From Serratia marcescens (GTDB taxonomy: Bacteria > Pseudomonadota > Gammaproteobacteria > Enterobacterales > Enterobacteriaceae): a DNA stretch of 59,979 bases. The translations under genes and the position numbers were made by a program. The stretch lies in assembly GCA_015548865.1 (NCBI GenBank), contig JADMXW010000008.1, forward strand, positions 144,120 to 204,098. Reading direction: 5' to 3'. The notes below the pieces were generated by a model. That model saw only the letters and a list, made by a program, of their open reading frames with translations, did not search any database and was not told the DNA's origin. Positions 35,760 through 45,565 of the stretch are shown here, piece after piece (the stretch's first letter is position 1; every line of letters starts with the position of its first letter).

Positions 35760-38006
35760 ATGCTCACGCGTTTGCGAGAAATCGTTGAGAAAGTGGCGGC
35801 GGCATCGCGTTTGAATGATGCGCTGGATCTATTGGTCAATGAGACCTGCCAAGCGATGGATACGGAAGTATGTTCCATCTATCTGGCCGATCACGATCGC
35901 CAGTGTTATTACCTGATGGCGACCCGCGGTTTGAAAAAGCCGCGTGGTCGTCTCGTCACGTTAGCCTTTGGTCAAGGGATTGTAGGGTTGGTGGGGCAAC
36001 GGGCTGAACCCATTAATCTGGCCGATGCGCAAGCTCACCCCAGTTTTAAATTTATTCCTTCCGTCAAAGAACAGCACTTCCGTTCTTTTCTTGGTGTACC
36101 TATTATTCACCGGCGGCAACTGCTAGGGGTGTTAGTGGTACAACAGCGCGAGCACCGCCAGTTTGATAAAAATGAAGAGTCTTTCATGGTCACACTGGCG
36201 GCACAAATGGCCGCGATCCTCTCTCTAACTCAAATTAAGGCGTTGTTTGGCCAATATCGCCAAACGCGGCTCAAAGCGCTGGTGGCATCGAGCGGCGTGG
36301 CAATTGCGCCGGGTTGGATGGATGGCAGCCAACCTTCACTGGAGTTAGTGTTTCCCGCCTCAAGCCTGGACAGTGAACGCGAGCGCTCGCGTCTGACGTT
36401 TGCGCTGGAAGAGGCCAATGCAGAATTCCGTCGTTTCAGTAAACGCTTTAGCGCTAGCGCGCAAAAAGAGAGCGCAGCGATTTTCGATCTCTATTCCCAT
36501 TTACTGAGCGATGCGCGCTTGAAGCGCGAGCTGTTTCAGGAGGTGGATGATGGAAATATCGCCGAGTGGGCGGTAAAACTGGTGATCGAGCGTTTTGCTG
36601 CGCAGTTTGCCGTGCTGCAGGATGCCTATTTGCGTGAACGTGCAGGGGATTTCCGCGCATTGGGCCAACGCCTGTTATTCCATCTTGACGATAGCGTGCC
36701 GAACAGCGATCGCTGGCCGCCGCATTTCATTCTGGTTGCCGATGAGCTAACGGCAACGTTGCTGGCGGATGTGCCGCAAGACCGTCTGGCCGGTGTGGTC
36801 GTGCACGATGGTGCCGCCAACTCTCATGCAGCGATTATGGTGCGGGCGATGGGTATTCCCACCTTGATGGGCGCAGATATTCAGCCTGAGTTATTACACC
36901 AGCGTACCTTGATCATTGATGGTTATCGGGGGGAATTGCTGGTCGATCCCGAGCCGACGCTGTTACAGGAATATCAGCGCCTGTTAAGTGAAGATAATGC
37001 GTTGACGCGTCTGGCCGAAGACGATATGGAACGGCCTGCGGTGTTGAAAAGCGGTGAGAGCATGCAAGTTATGCTCAATGCCGGACTCAGCGCTGAACAT
37101 GAGCAGCATTTTATCAATCAGGTTGATGGCGTGGGGCTGTACCGCACCGAAGTGCCTTTTATGCTACAGAGCGGTTTTCCGTCTGAAGATGAACAGATGG
37201 CGCAGTATCAAGGCATGTTGCAGCTTTACCCTTCGCGGCCGGTCGTGTTACGTACGCTGGATATTGGTGCTGACAAGCAACTCCCTTATTTACCGATCAG
37301 TGAAGAAAACCCCTGTTTAGGGTGGCGTGGTATCCGCGTTACGCTCGATCAGCCGGAGATCTTCTTGATTCAGGTGAGGGCGATGCTGCGCGCTAATGCT
37401 GAAACGGGAAATCTGCGCATTTTACTGCCCATGATCAGTAGCCTGGAAGAGGTGGACGAAGCGTGTCGTCTTATCGCTCAGGCTGCCGATGAGGTCCGGG
37501 AGTTGGTAGGGCATGCATTGCCGGAACCGCGCATTGGTGTCATGATCGAAGTCCCGTCTATGTTGTTTTTGCTGCCGCATCTGGCCTCTCGTATCGATTT
37601 TGTCTCGGTAGGCACTAACGATCTTACCCAATATTTGCTGGCTGTGGATCGCAACAACCCGCATGTGGCATCGCTGTATGACAGTCTGCATCCCTCGATG
37701 CTGCTGGCGCTGGCGGGCATCGCCAACGAGTGCCAACGTCTCGGGATCGAAGTCTCCGTATGTGGTGAAATGGCGGGGGAGGCCATGGGGGCAGTGGTAT
37801 TGACCGGCTTGGGATATCACACTTTCAGTATGAATGGTCGTAGTGTAGCTCGGGTAAAGTACCTGCTGCGTCAGTTGGTGCTGAAAGAAGTGCAAGAGCT
37901 GACTCAACGCCTTTTGGCCGCGCGTAGTGCCAGCGAAGTGCGTCAGTGGATTGCACTTTTCCTCGAAGAGCGCGGTTTAGGCGGGTTGGCACGCGGCGGG
38001 CGCTGA
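35760..38006 (+). CDS. ptsP: Phosphoenolpyruvate-protein phosphotransferase PtsP (enzyme I-Ntr)
   Basis: 748 aa. An N-terminal GAF domain (about 10-160) is followed by an enzyme-I module: the phosphorylated His (about 356) in GAANSHAAIM, and the PEP-binding TIM barrel with GVMIEVPSM and the catalytic Cys in VCGEMAGE. It starts the nitrogen-related phosphotransfer chain to NPr and PtsN, which controls potassium and nitrogen balance. In an operon after rppH. Full length. Confidence 0.95.
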   Translation: MLTRLREIVEKVAAASRLNDALDLLVNETCQAMDTEVCSIYLADHDRQCYYLMATRGLKKPRGRLVTLAFGQGIVGLVGQRAEPINLADAQAHPSFKFIPSVKEQHFRSFLGVPIIHRRQLLGVLVVQQREHRQFDKNEESFMVTLAAQMAAILSLTQIKALFGQYRQTRLKALVASSGVAIAPGWMDGSQPSLELVFPASSLDSERERSRLTFALEEANAEFRRFSKRFSASAQKESAAIFDLYSHLLSDARLKRELFQEVDDGNIAEWAVKLVIERFAAQFAVLQDAYLRERAGDFRALGQRLLFHLDDSVPNSDRWPPHFILVADELTATLLADVPQDRLAGVVVHDGAANSHAAIMVRAMGIPTLMGADIQPELLHQRTLIIDGYRGELLVDPEPTLLQEYQRLLSEDNALTRLAEDDMERPAVLKSGESMQVMLNAGLSAEHEQHFINQVDGVGLYRTEVPFMLQSGFPSEDEQMAQYQGMLQLYPSRPVVLRTLDIGADKQLPYLPISEENPCLGWRGIRVTLDQPEIFLIQVRAMLRANAETGNLRILLPMISSLEEVDEACRLIAQAADEVRELVGHALPEPRIGVMIEVPSMLFLLPHLASRIDFVSVGTNDLTQYLLAVDRNNPHVASLYDSLHPSMLLALAGIANECQRLGIEVSVCGEMAGEAMGAVVLTGLGYHTFSMNGRSVARVKYLLRQLVLKEVQELTQRLLAARSASEVRQWIALFLEERGLGGLARGGR

Positions 38007-38218
38007 TAAAGTATGTCAAAGATAACATCTTGTTTACATAACTTTTCCTGACCTTGCACGCTACGTAAAGGTTGCTCTGTGCTATCATGCGCAACCGCAG
38101 CCCGCACCTAAGGCTTTAGCCGTGGTTGCGCTGGCACACAAGGTTTCCCCTTTTCCGGCCTCCCGTACTGTGGGATAACCAACGCCGTGAGATAAAACAA
38201 ACAAGCATGTGGTGATCG

Positions 38219-39085
38219 ATGACAACGAGTTACTTGGCGTTTCCTCAGTTTGATCCGGTGATTTTTTCCCTTGGACCAGTGTCGCTACATTGGTATGGCC
38301 TGATGTACCTGGTGGGCTTTGTGTTCGCCATGTGGCTGGCAGTGCGCAGGGCGAATAAACCGGATAGCGGCTGGACCAAAGAAGAGGTGGAAAACCTGCT
38401 GTACCTGGGGTTCCTGGGGGTGTTTGTCGGTGGCCGTCTGGGGTATGTCCTGTTCTACGCTTTTCCGTCGTTCATCAGTAACCCGCTTTACTTGTTTAAA
38501 GTGTGGGATGGCGGCATGTCGTTCCACGGTGGTTTGGTTGGGGTGATTTGCGTCATGTTGTGGTTTGCTCATCGCACCAAGCGCCATTTCTTTCAGGTTG
38601 CCGATTTTATCGCGCCGCTGATCCCTTTTGGCTTGGGCGCAGGGCGCTTGGGTAACTTTATCAACGGTGAGTTATGGGGGCGCGTTACTACGGATACCCC
38701 GTGGGCAATGTTGTTTCCCGGCGCACGCAGTGAAGATTTGATGCTGGCGGTAACGAACCCTCAGTGGCAGGCGATATTTAACCAATACGGTATGTTGCCG
38801 CGCCATCCGTCGCAACTCTATCAGATGGCGCTGGAAGGCATTGTGCTGTTTATTCTGTTGAATCTGTTTATTCGCAAGCCACGTCCAATGGGCAGCGTTT
38901 CCGGCTTGTTTTTAATTGGCTATGGTGTATTCCGTATTATCACAGAATTCTTCCGGGAGCCTGATGCTCAGCTTGGACTGTTTGGTAATTTCATCAGCAT
39001 GGGGCAGATCCTGTCGTTGCCGATGGTGTTTGCCGGTATCCTGATGATGGTCTGGGCCTATCGCCGTCAGGCGGAAAAACAGTAA
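38219..39085 (+). CDS. lgt: Prolipoprotein diacylglyceryl transferase
   Basis: 288 aa inner-membrane protein with about seven membrane segments. The Lgt signature [14 protein letters not shown] and the essential HGGLVG region are present. It adds diacylglycerol from phosphatidylglycerol to the lipobox Cys of prolipoproteins, such as MltC, YgdR and MltA in this window. The 212-bp gap before it contains GCAACC...GGTTGC at about 38092-38129, a possible leader hairpin. Confidence 0.95.
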   Translation: MTTSYLAFPQFDPVIFSLGPVSLHWYGLMYLVGFVFAMWLAVRRANKPDSGWTKEEVENLLYLGFLGVFVGGRLGYVLFYAFPSFISNPLYLFKVWDGGMSFHGGLVGVICVMLWFAHRTKRHFFQVADFIAPLIPFGLGAGRLGNFINGELWGRVTTDTPWAMLFPGARSEDLMLAVTNPQWQAIFNQYGMLPRHPSQLYQMALEGIVLFILLNLFIRKPRPMGSVSGLFLIGYGVFRIITEFFREPDAQLGLFGNFISMGQILSLPMVFAGILMMVWAYRRQAEKQ

Positions 39086-39168
39086 CTGCTTGCCGTGAAG
39101 GCATTCTTTGCTGAAATACGCAGAAAACTGCCGTACGGTCAATTTTTTAATCGTGTAGTGAGGGTGAA

Positions 39169-39963
39169 ATGAAACAGTATCTGGAATTGATGCAGAAAGT
39201 GCTTGATGAGGGAACGCCGAAAGGGGACAGAACCGGCACCGGGACCTTATCGATTTTCGGCCACCAGATGCGTTTCAATCTTCAAGAGGGTTTTCCGCTG
39301 GTGACCACCAAGCGTTGCCATCTGCGTTCGATCATTCACGAACTGTTGTGGTTCCTCAACGGTGATACTAACGTTGGCTATTTGCACGACAACAAAGTCA
39401 GTATTTGGGATGAGTGGGCTGATGAAAACGGCGATCTCGGGCCCGTATACGGTAAGCAGTGGCGTGCTTGGGGCGCAGCGGATGGTCGCCAGATTGATCA
39501 ACTGCAAACCGTGTTACAACAGTTAAAGCAAGACCCGAATTCACGTCGCATCATTGTTTCCGCGTGGAATGTGGGTGAATTGGATCGCATGGCTTTGGCA
39601 CCGTGCCATGCATTTTTCCAGTTCTACGTGGCGGATGGTAAGCTTTCTTGCCAGCTTTACCAACGCTCGTGTGATGTGTTTCTGGGCTTGCCGTTCAATA
39701 TTGCCAGCTACGCGCTGTTAGTGCATATGATGGCTCAACAGTGCGACTTGGAAGTCGGCGACTTTGTTTGGACCGGTGGCGATACTCACCTGTATAACAA
39801 CCATATGGAGCAGACGCATCTGCAACTGAGCCGCGAGCCTAAAGCGCTGCCAAAGTTAATCATTAAGCGCCGTCCGGCGTCACTGTTTGACTATCAGTTC
39901 GATGATTTTGAAATAGAAGGCTACGATCCGCATCCAGCTATCAAGGCACCGGTAGCGATTTAA
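39169..39963 (+). CDS. thyA: Thymidylate synthase
   Basis: 264 aa, the same length as E. coli ThyA. The catalytic Cys146 lies in [12 protein letters not shown], and the dUMP-binding [19 protein letters not shown] is intact. It makes dTMP from dUMP using methylene-tetrahydrofolate. It follows lgt by 83 bp as in E. coli and ends before a strong terminator. Confidence 0.97.
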   Translation: MKQYLELMQKVLDEGTPKGDRTGTGTLSIFGHQMRFNLQEGFPLVTTKRCHLRSIIHELLWFLNGDTNVGYLHDNKVSIWDEWADENGDLGPVYGKQWRAWGAADGRQIDQLQTVLQQLKQDPNSRRIIVSAWNVGELDRMALAPCHAFFQFYVADGKLSCQLYQRSCDVFLGLPFNIASYALLVHMMAQQCDLEVGDFVWTGGDTHLYNNHMEQTHLQLSREPKALPKLIIKRRPASLFDYQFDDFEIEGYDPHPAIKAPVAI

Positions 39964-39987
39964 TCCGCGATTTTGCGCTTATTCTTT

Positions 39988-40013
39988 CAAGGCTGCTTTG
40001 GCAGCCTTTTTTA
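39988..40013 (+). terminator. Rho-independent terminator of thyA
   Basis: AAGGCTGC/GCAGCCTT stem with a short TTTG loop followed by TTTT, 25 bp after the thyA stop. Confidence 0.88.
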
Positions 40014-40158
40014 CGCTCTTTTTTTACACCGATATTTTCTTAACTCGTGCTGCACCTGCGTTGTAATGTTGCTCTGTTAAGCTTGGTCGGCTGCGAGCAG
40101 ACAGGCATTTCCATTTTTTCTTGTCAAAGCTCTGCCCGAATCTGACTACACTGCCGTC

Positions 40159-40650
40159 ATGGATAAAAGTACCCTTGTTTATGCGGGCTTCAGCCTGCCT
40201 GAGTTGCTCATCGCACTGACTATCGTTGCCTTGCTATCCGTCGGAGGAATACAAGGTTGGACTGCTTATCAACAGGCTGTGCGACTGGAACAGCAAGCGC
40301 AGTTGGTCATGCTTTTTCTGCAACGTGTGCAGGCTAATGCCTATTGGTATAACGACACGCGCGCGGTGAGCGTTATTCAAACGGGAGATAGGTGGTGTCT
40401 GCGTGAAGGAGAGGCATCGTTAACCTGTAATGAAAGCTCTGGCGGGCGTTTATTGCCCTCAGCGCATGATGTGCATATTGCGGCAATGACGCGCCCAACA
40501 ATCACCTTTCATGGCCTGCGCAACACGGCTCAGGCGGGACATCTGGTGCTAGAAAATGGCGCCGGTCGATTACGTATTGTGATATCGATCTGGGGAAGAA
40601 TTCGGCTATGCAGCGATACGCAGCCCGTTTTAGGCATTCCACGTTGTTAA
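40159..40650 (+). CDS. ppdA: Prepilin-peptidase-dependent minor pseudopilin PpdA
   Basis: 163 aa. The prepilin signal cleaves before Phe in AG^FSLPELLIALTIVALLS, with Glu at +5. The C-terminal FHGLRNTAQAGHLVLENG and IWGRIRLC match E. coli PpdA (GspH-like). A predicted minor pseudopilin that helps start type IV pilus-like fibres at the inner membrane. First gene of ppdA-ppdB-ygdB-ppdC; the next gene starts 43 bp before its end. Confidence 0.88.
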   Translation: MDKSTLVYAGFSLPELLIALTIVALLSVGGIQGWTAYQQAVRLEQQAQLVMLFLQRVQANAYWYNDTRAVSVIQTGDRWCLREGEASLTCNESSGGRLLPSAHDVHIAAMTRPTITFHGLRNTAQAGHLVLENGAGRLRIVISIWGRIRLCSDTQPVLGIPRC

Positions 40651-41213
40651 GCCGGAGAATCGGGGGATTTAGTCTGATGGAGGTGCTGCTGGCAATGCTG
40701 ATGGGGAGCGTGATGATTATTGCATCCATGCAGTTTTACCCTACGCTGCGCCGTCAAAGCCAGAACACGCTACGCCATTTCTGGTTAGAGCAGCGTTTTC
40801 ATCAGGCATTGTTTGCGTTGGAAAAAGATCTGCGCCGTGCGGGTTTTTGTGCCAGTACCTGTTACGACAATGTCGTTACCTTAGGGCAATTCCCTGGAGA
40901 ACCCATAAACAGTTGTGCGATTGTTGCCTACGATTTTAACCGACGTGGAGGCGCCCCTCAGAGCAGGGAAACATTCGGATACCGGTTGCGCGCAGGCGCA
41001 TGGGAAACGCAGGTCAGCATTGCTGATTGTTCTGGCAGTGGTTGGGAGCGCCGCCTTGATCCTCAGGAAGTGACCATAACGCGTTTTGAGGTGATCGCAT
41101 GGCGCAATACTGCCGGGTTGGTGCTTTATGAAGTGCATTTGGCAGGACATTGGTTTCGTCGGCCGGATATCGCGCGTCATACCGTGCGCTGGATCTCGGG
41201 TCATAACCCATGA
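40608..41213 (+). CDS. ppdB: Prepilin-peptidase-dependent minor pseudopilin PpdB
   Basis: 201 aa. Prepilin signal GG^FSLMEVLLAMLMGSVMI with Glu at +5 (GspJ/PilW-like), then a globular domain with paired cysteines (FCASTCYDN). The ATG at 40608 lies within ppdA; a later TTG near 40644 is possible. The stop overlaps ygdB by 4 bp. Confidence 0.85.
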   Translation: MQRYAARFRHSTLLSRRIGGFSLMEVLLAMLMGSVMIIASMQFYPTLRRQSQNTLRHFWLEQRFHQALFALEKDLRRAGFCASTCYDNVVTLGQFPGEPINSCAIVAYDFNRRGGAPQSRETFGYRLRAGAWETQVSIADCSGSGWERRLDPQEVTITRFEVIAWRNTAGLVLYEVHLAGHWFRRPDIARHTVRWISGHNP

Positions 41214-41662
41214 AATGCCGGTGTCAGCAAGGTAATGGTGCACTTGTGATGGTGATGCTGTTAGCTGTAGTCGGACTGCTGTTGATGACAGGGATGCAAC
41301 GCCAGTTGGACAGCGCATTGCATCTTACTCATGATGAACGCCGCTACTGGCAAACACTGGTGTTGGCCGAATCGTCATTGCAATGGGGCCTTGGACAGAT
41401 GTGGTTAATGGACAACAGCGCTGGTGAGCAGTGTCTTCGTTATGCGTCAGAAAGATTGCATGTTTGCCTGCGACAAGTGCCTGGAGAGCACTATAAGTTG
41501 CTGCGCGGTGAGGGACATCTTTCCGGCTCACCGTCTGTGATGGTGCTTTATCAACGCGTTGTACCCACCGATCTTGAAAGCGAAACCAGCCGGTTACAGC
41601 CCGTTGCAGGGGGGTGGCTGGATTTTTGCCCCGAAAGACAGGAGGCGATGTGTGGCCGCTAG
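41210..41662 (+). CDS. ygdB: YgdB, DUF2509 pilus-assembly-like protein
   Basis: 150 aa. A short N-terminus followed by one membrane helix (GALVMVMLLAVVGLLLMTGM) and a periplasmic domain, as in GspK/PilX-like YgdB. It overlaps ppdB by 4 bp and ppdC by 11 bp. No consensus prepilin glutamate was seen at +5. Confidence 0.85.
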   Translation: MKCRCQQGNGALVMVMLLAVVGLLLMTGMQRQLDSALHLTHDERRYWQTLVLAESSLQWGLGQMWLMDNSAGEQCLRYASERLHVCLRQVPGEHYKLLRGEGHLSGSPSVMVLYQRVVPTDLESETSRLQPVAGGWLDFCPERQEAMCGR

Positions 41663-42071
41663 TTTGAAGGCGCGTTGCAGACAACGCAGTCACAGACTGC
41701 AACAGCGCGGTGTTGGTTTAGTGGAAACTGCTATCGCTGCGCTGCTTTTTGCCGTATCGGTGTTAGGATTGCTGCAATATCATCAAAAGTTGCAGCAGGC
41801 CTTTGTACACCAATGGCAGCAACGGCAGGCATGGCTTCTGGCATATCAGCAACTTGCCATTTATGCTGCCGGTCAGGGCAGTGAGGCATCGACGTTACTT
41901 AAACGGGATCTGCCTTCTGGGTGGCAGTTACAGTTGACTGAGCAAATCCAGACGTTAGCGTGTCGACGCGTTTCCTCAACGGTGACAACGCCGCAGAATT
42001 ATCAGGCGCGCTTGAACCGCTGGTTTTGTTTTACCCACGCGAACCCGCGTGTCGTGCGCGAAGGTCATTGA
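41652..42071 (+). CDS. ppdC: Prepilin-peptidase-dependent minor pseudopilin PpdC
   Basis: 139 aa from GTG 41652, which follows GGAGG by six bases; the frame is open upstream inside ygdB. Prepilin signal RG^VGLVETAIAALLFAVSVL with Glu at +5 (GspI/PilV-like). Last gene of the pseudopilin operon; recC starts 39 bp later, as in E. coli. Confidence 0.82.
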   Translation: MAASLKARCRQRSHRLQQRGVGLVETAIAALLFAVSVLGLLQYHQKLQQAFVHQWQQRQAWLLAYQQLAIYAAGQGSEASTLLKRDLPSGWQLQLTEQIQTLACRRVSSTVTTPQNYQARLNRWFCFTHANPRVVREGH

Positions 42072-42110
42072 CAGTAGCCTGGCTTTACGGGCACTGAAAC
42101 GGGAATCATC

Positions 42111-45100
42111 ATGTTCAGGGTTTATCACTCAAACCAGTTAGATATTTTGAAAACGCTGATGGTGACGCTGATATCGCGTCAGCCGTTACAGGATCCGTTT
42201 CAACCTGAGACTATCCTGGTGCAAAGCCCCGGCATGGCGCAATGGTTACAGATCGAACTTGCTGCTCACTTTGGTATTGCTGCCAATTTGCATTTCCCTT
42301 TACCTGGTGTTTTTTTGTGGGACATGTGTCGGCGCGTGTTGCCAGATATTCCGCCGGAAAGCCCCTTTAGCAAAGAAGCGATGATGTGGAAGCTGATGCA
42401 TATTCTGCCTCAGCAGCAAGACAACCCGGCATTCTTGCCGCTGAGTCACTACTTGCAAGATGATGATGATAAACGCAAACGGCATCAGCTTGCAGGACGT
42501 GTTGCGGATCTGTTCGATCAATATCTGATTTATCGTCCTGAGTGGATAAAGCAGTGGCAAGCCGGTGAACGGGTGGAGGGGCTAGGGGACGCGCAGGTTT
42601 GGCAAGCTGAGCTGTGGCGTGGGCTTTTGCAATACAGCGCTCAGTTGGAGCAGAAAGAGTGGCACCACGCTCGTCTCTATCAGCGTTTTATTGAGACGCT
42701 GGAAAAGACAAATACATGCCCGGAAGGGCTACCGCCGAGAGTGTTTATCTGCGGCATTTCAGCATTACCGCCGGTTTATTTGCACGCGTTGCGTGCTTTG
42801 GCAAAACATATTGATGTGCATCTTCTTTTTACTAACCCATGCCGAGATTACTGGAGTGATATTCAGGATCGCCTTTTTCTGGCGAAGCTGAAAAGTCGCC
42901 AACGTCGCTTGCACAGCCCTAGTAGCGGCTCGGAGAATCAATACCGTCCGCTGTTTCGCGATCCTGCCAATGTTGATGTGTTATTCAACGATGAGGGTGA
43001 ACAGCGCATTGTGAATCCGCTACTGGCAAGCTGGGGAAAACTGGGGCGTGACCATCTCTATCAGTTGGCGCTGATCGACGAGGTGGATGACATTGAGGCC
43101 TTTGTCGAGCTTGATGGAACAACGCTGTTACAGCAAGTGCAACGCGATATTCTTGAACTTGACGACGGCAGCATCATTGCTGATAGCGCACAAGCGCAGG
43201 CCAGCAGTGAACGCAAGCGTCTGCTTACGCCGAATGATGCTTCTCTCACCTTTCATGCCTGCCACAGTCCGCAGCGTGAAGTCGAAGTATTACACGACCA
43301 ACTGCTGGCAATGATGACGGAAGATGAAACGCTCACGCCGCGCGATGTTATCGTCATGGTGGCAGACATTGATAGCTACACGCCTTTCATTCAGGCCGTG
43401 TTTGGCAATGCGCCAACATCGCGCTATTTGCCTTTTGCCATCTCCGATCAGCGGGCGCGCCACGCTCACCCTGTTCTGCCCGCATTTCTCGGCCTGCTGG
43501 AGTTACCGCACAGTCGTTTTACCGCGGAACAAGTGCTCTCCTTGCTGGAGGTGCCCGCGCTCTCTGCCCGTTTTGGTATCGATGAAGAAGGGCTGCGCCG
43601 TTTGCGACTGTGGGTTATGGAGTCTGGCGTGCGCTGGGGGCTTGATGATGACAACGTTCGCGATCTTGATTTGCCGGTCACCGGTCAGCACACCTGGCGT
43701 TTTGGTCTGACACGCATGCTGCTGGGCTACGCGATGAACAGTCATGCGGGAGCATGGCAAGGCATCTTGCCTTATGATGAGTCGAGTGGATTGATTGCCC
43801 AACTGGTGGGTCAATTGGCGTCTCTCTTGTCTCAGCTAAGCCAATGGCGCCAGCGTTTGTTAGTGCCTCGCACGCCAGCCCAGTGGCTGCCGCTGTGTCG
43901 GCAACTGCTAGACGATTTTTTCGTTGCAGATAGCGATAGTGATGCTGCACTTTCCTTGATTGAGCAGCAATGGCAAGCCATGTTGGGGGCGGCGGTTACC
44001 AACGCGTTTGACGAAGCGATTCCAGTGGCGTTGTTGCGTGACGATCTGGCCCAGCGCTTGGATCGGGAAAAGTTGAGCCAACGTTTTCTCGCTGGCGCAA
44101 TCAACTTCTGTACGCTGATGCCCATGCGATCGATTCCCTTCAAAGTGGTATGTTTGCTGGGGATGAACGACGGCGTTTACCCGCGAACGCTGCCACGGCT
44201 TGGTTTTGACCTGATGGCACAACAAGTGCGTCGTGGTGACCGTAGCCGCCGCGATGATGATCGCTATCTGTTTTTGGAAGCGCTAATCTCGGCGCAACAG
44301 CGGCTTTATATTAGCTACATCGGTCGAGCCATTCAGGATAACACCCGGCGTTACCCCTCTGTGTTGGTGAGCGAATTGATGGAGTATTTGGCACAAAGCT
44401 ACCATTTGCCGGGGGATGAAATGCAGGATTTGGATACGAGTGCAGCGCGGGTCTGTGCGCATTTGTGTCGTGAACACACGCGTATGCCTTTTGATAAGGA
44501 TAATTTCCTTGAACACGCTCAGCCTTGCAGTTTCGCGAACGAATGGTTGGCCGCCGCTGGGCGCTCCGGTATGCCACAACCGTCGTTTAATACTCCGTTA
44601 GAACCAGTGACCCATAACGAGGTTACGCTGGAAGCGTTGAAACGTTTTTATCATCATCCTGTCAAAACCTTCTTTCAGGCTCGTCTGGGCGTGAACTTTG
44701 TCGTGCAGAATGATGAATTGCTCGATGAAGAACCCTTTACTCTGGATAATCTCAGCCGCTATCAGCTGAATGCACAACTGCTCAATACCTTGATTACGGA
44801 GGGTGATGCACAAGCGTTGCTGCAACGCGTTCGTGCCGCTGGGGAGCTCCCTTATGGCGCTTTTGGCGAACTGTATTGGCAGAAACAGTGCCAGGAGATG
44901 CAAATGCTGGCTAATAGCGTCAACGCAGAGCGTGATACGTCGAGTATGACCAGTCTGGAATTGGACATCATGTTGAACGATGTGCATCTCAGCGGCTGGG
45001 TGACGCAGGTACAGCGTGATGGGTTGCTGCGTTGGCGACCGGCCCGATTAGGTATGAAAGATGGCGTGGCATTGTGGTTGGATCATCTAGCGTACTGTCT

Positions 45101-45503
45101 TGCGGGAGGCGCGGGGGAGAGCCGCATGTATGGGCGTGAAGAAACGGCTTGGCGTTTTGCTGCGGTTCCGTTTGAGGAAGCGCAGCGCCAGATGTGGCAT
45201 ATGATTGAAGGGTATCAACAAGGAATGAACGCCCCGCTATTATTACTGCATCAGAGCGGCGGCGCTTGGCTACAGGCGTGCTACGATGCCTCAAGCAAAA
45301 CGTTGAGCGATGCGCCCGATGTGGTGCAAAAGGCATTGAACAAGCTGCAACAGAGCTGGGTGGGTAATTTCATGTCGCCCGGTGAAGGAGAGGATTTTTA
45401 TTTGCAGCGCATAGTGCCGGAATTGGATGAAGCCCATGTTGAGGCGATCGTTACAGCGGCAAAAACCTGGCTGTTGCCGATCCTGTGCGCCAATCAGGCA
45501 TAA
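42111..45503 (+). CDS. recC: RecBCD subunit gamma, RecC
   Basis: 1130 aa, near the E. coli length of 1122. It begins MFRVYHSNQLDILKTLM and keeps the helicase-like N-terminal fold without functional Walker motifs and the C-terminal RecB-like inactive nuclease fold. RecC is the scaffold that splits strands and recognises Chi in the RecBCD double-strand-break repair and DNA-degrading complex. It heads recC-ptrA-recB-recD. RecBCD is also an anti-phage nuclease, relevant to the defence island nearby. Confidence 0.96.
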   Translation: MFRVYHSNQLDILKTLMVTLISRQPLQDPFQPETILVQSPGMAQWLQIELAAHFGIAANLHFPLPGVFLWDMCRRVLPDIPPESPFSKEAMMWKLMHILPQQQDNPAFLPLSHYLQDDDDKRKRHQLAGRVADLFDQYLIYRPEWIKQWQAGERVEGLGDAQVWQAELWRGLLQYSAQLEQKEWHHARLYQRFIETLEKTNTCPEGLPPRVFICGISALPPVYLHALRALAKHIDVHLLFTNPCRDYWSDIQDRLFLAKLKSRQRRLHSPSSGSENQYRPLFRDPANVDVLFNDEGEQRIVNPLLASWGKLGRDHLYQLALIDEVDDIEAFVELDGTTLLQQVQRDILELDDGSIIADSAQAQASSERKRLLTPNDASLTFHACHSPQREVEVLHDQLLAMMTEDETLTPRDVIVMVADIDSYTPFIQAVFGNAPTSRYLPFAISDQRARHAHPVLPAFLGLLELPHSRFTAEQVLSLLEVPALSARFGIDEEGLRRLRLWVMESGVRWGLDDDNVRDLDLPVTGQHTWRFGLTRMLLGYAMNSHAGAWQGILPYDESSGLIAQLVGQLASLLSQLSQWRQRLLVPRTPAQWLPLCRQLLDDFFVADSDSDAALSLIEQQWQAMLGAAVTNAFDEAIPVALLRDDLAQRLDREKLSQRFLAGAINFCTLMPMRSIPFKVVCLLGMNDGVYPRTLPRLGFDLMAQQVRRGDRSRRDDDRYLFLEALISAQQRLYISYIGRAIQDNTRRYPSVLVSELMEYLAQSYHLPGDEMQDLDTSAARVCAHLCREHTRMPFDKDNFLEHAQPCSFANEWLAAAGRSGMPQPSFNTPLEPVTHNEVTLEALKRFYHHPVKTFFQARLGVNFVVQNDELLDEEPFTLDNLSRYQLNAQLLNTLITEGDAQALLQRVRAAGELPYGAFGELYWQKQCQEMQMLANSVNAERDTSSMTSLELDIMLNDVHLSGWVTQVQRDGLLRWRPARLGMKDGVALWLDHLAYCLAGGAGESRMYGREETAWRFAAVPFEEAQRQMWHMIEGYQQGMNAPLLLLHQSGGAWLQACYDASSKTLSDAPDVVQKALNKLQQSWVGNFMSPGEGEDFYLQRIVPELDEAHVEAIVTAAKTWLLPILCANQA

Positions 45504-45565
45504 GCGGACGGATGTGATGGCTGTGAATCAAGAGCAACGAGATTGACGTGAAAGAAAGGACGGTA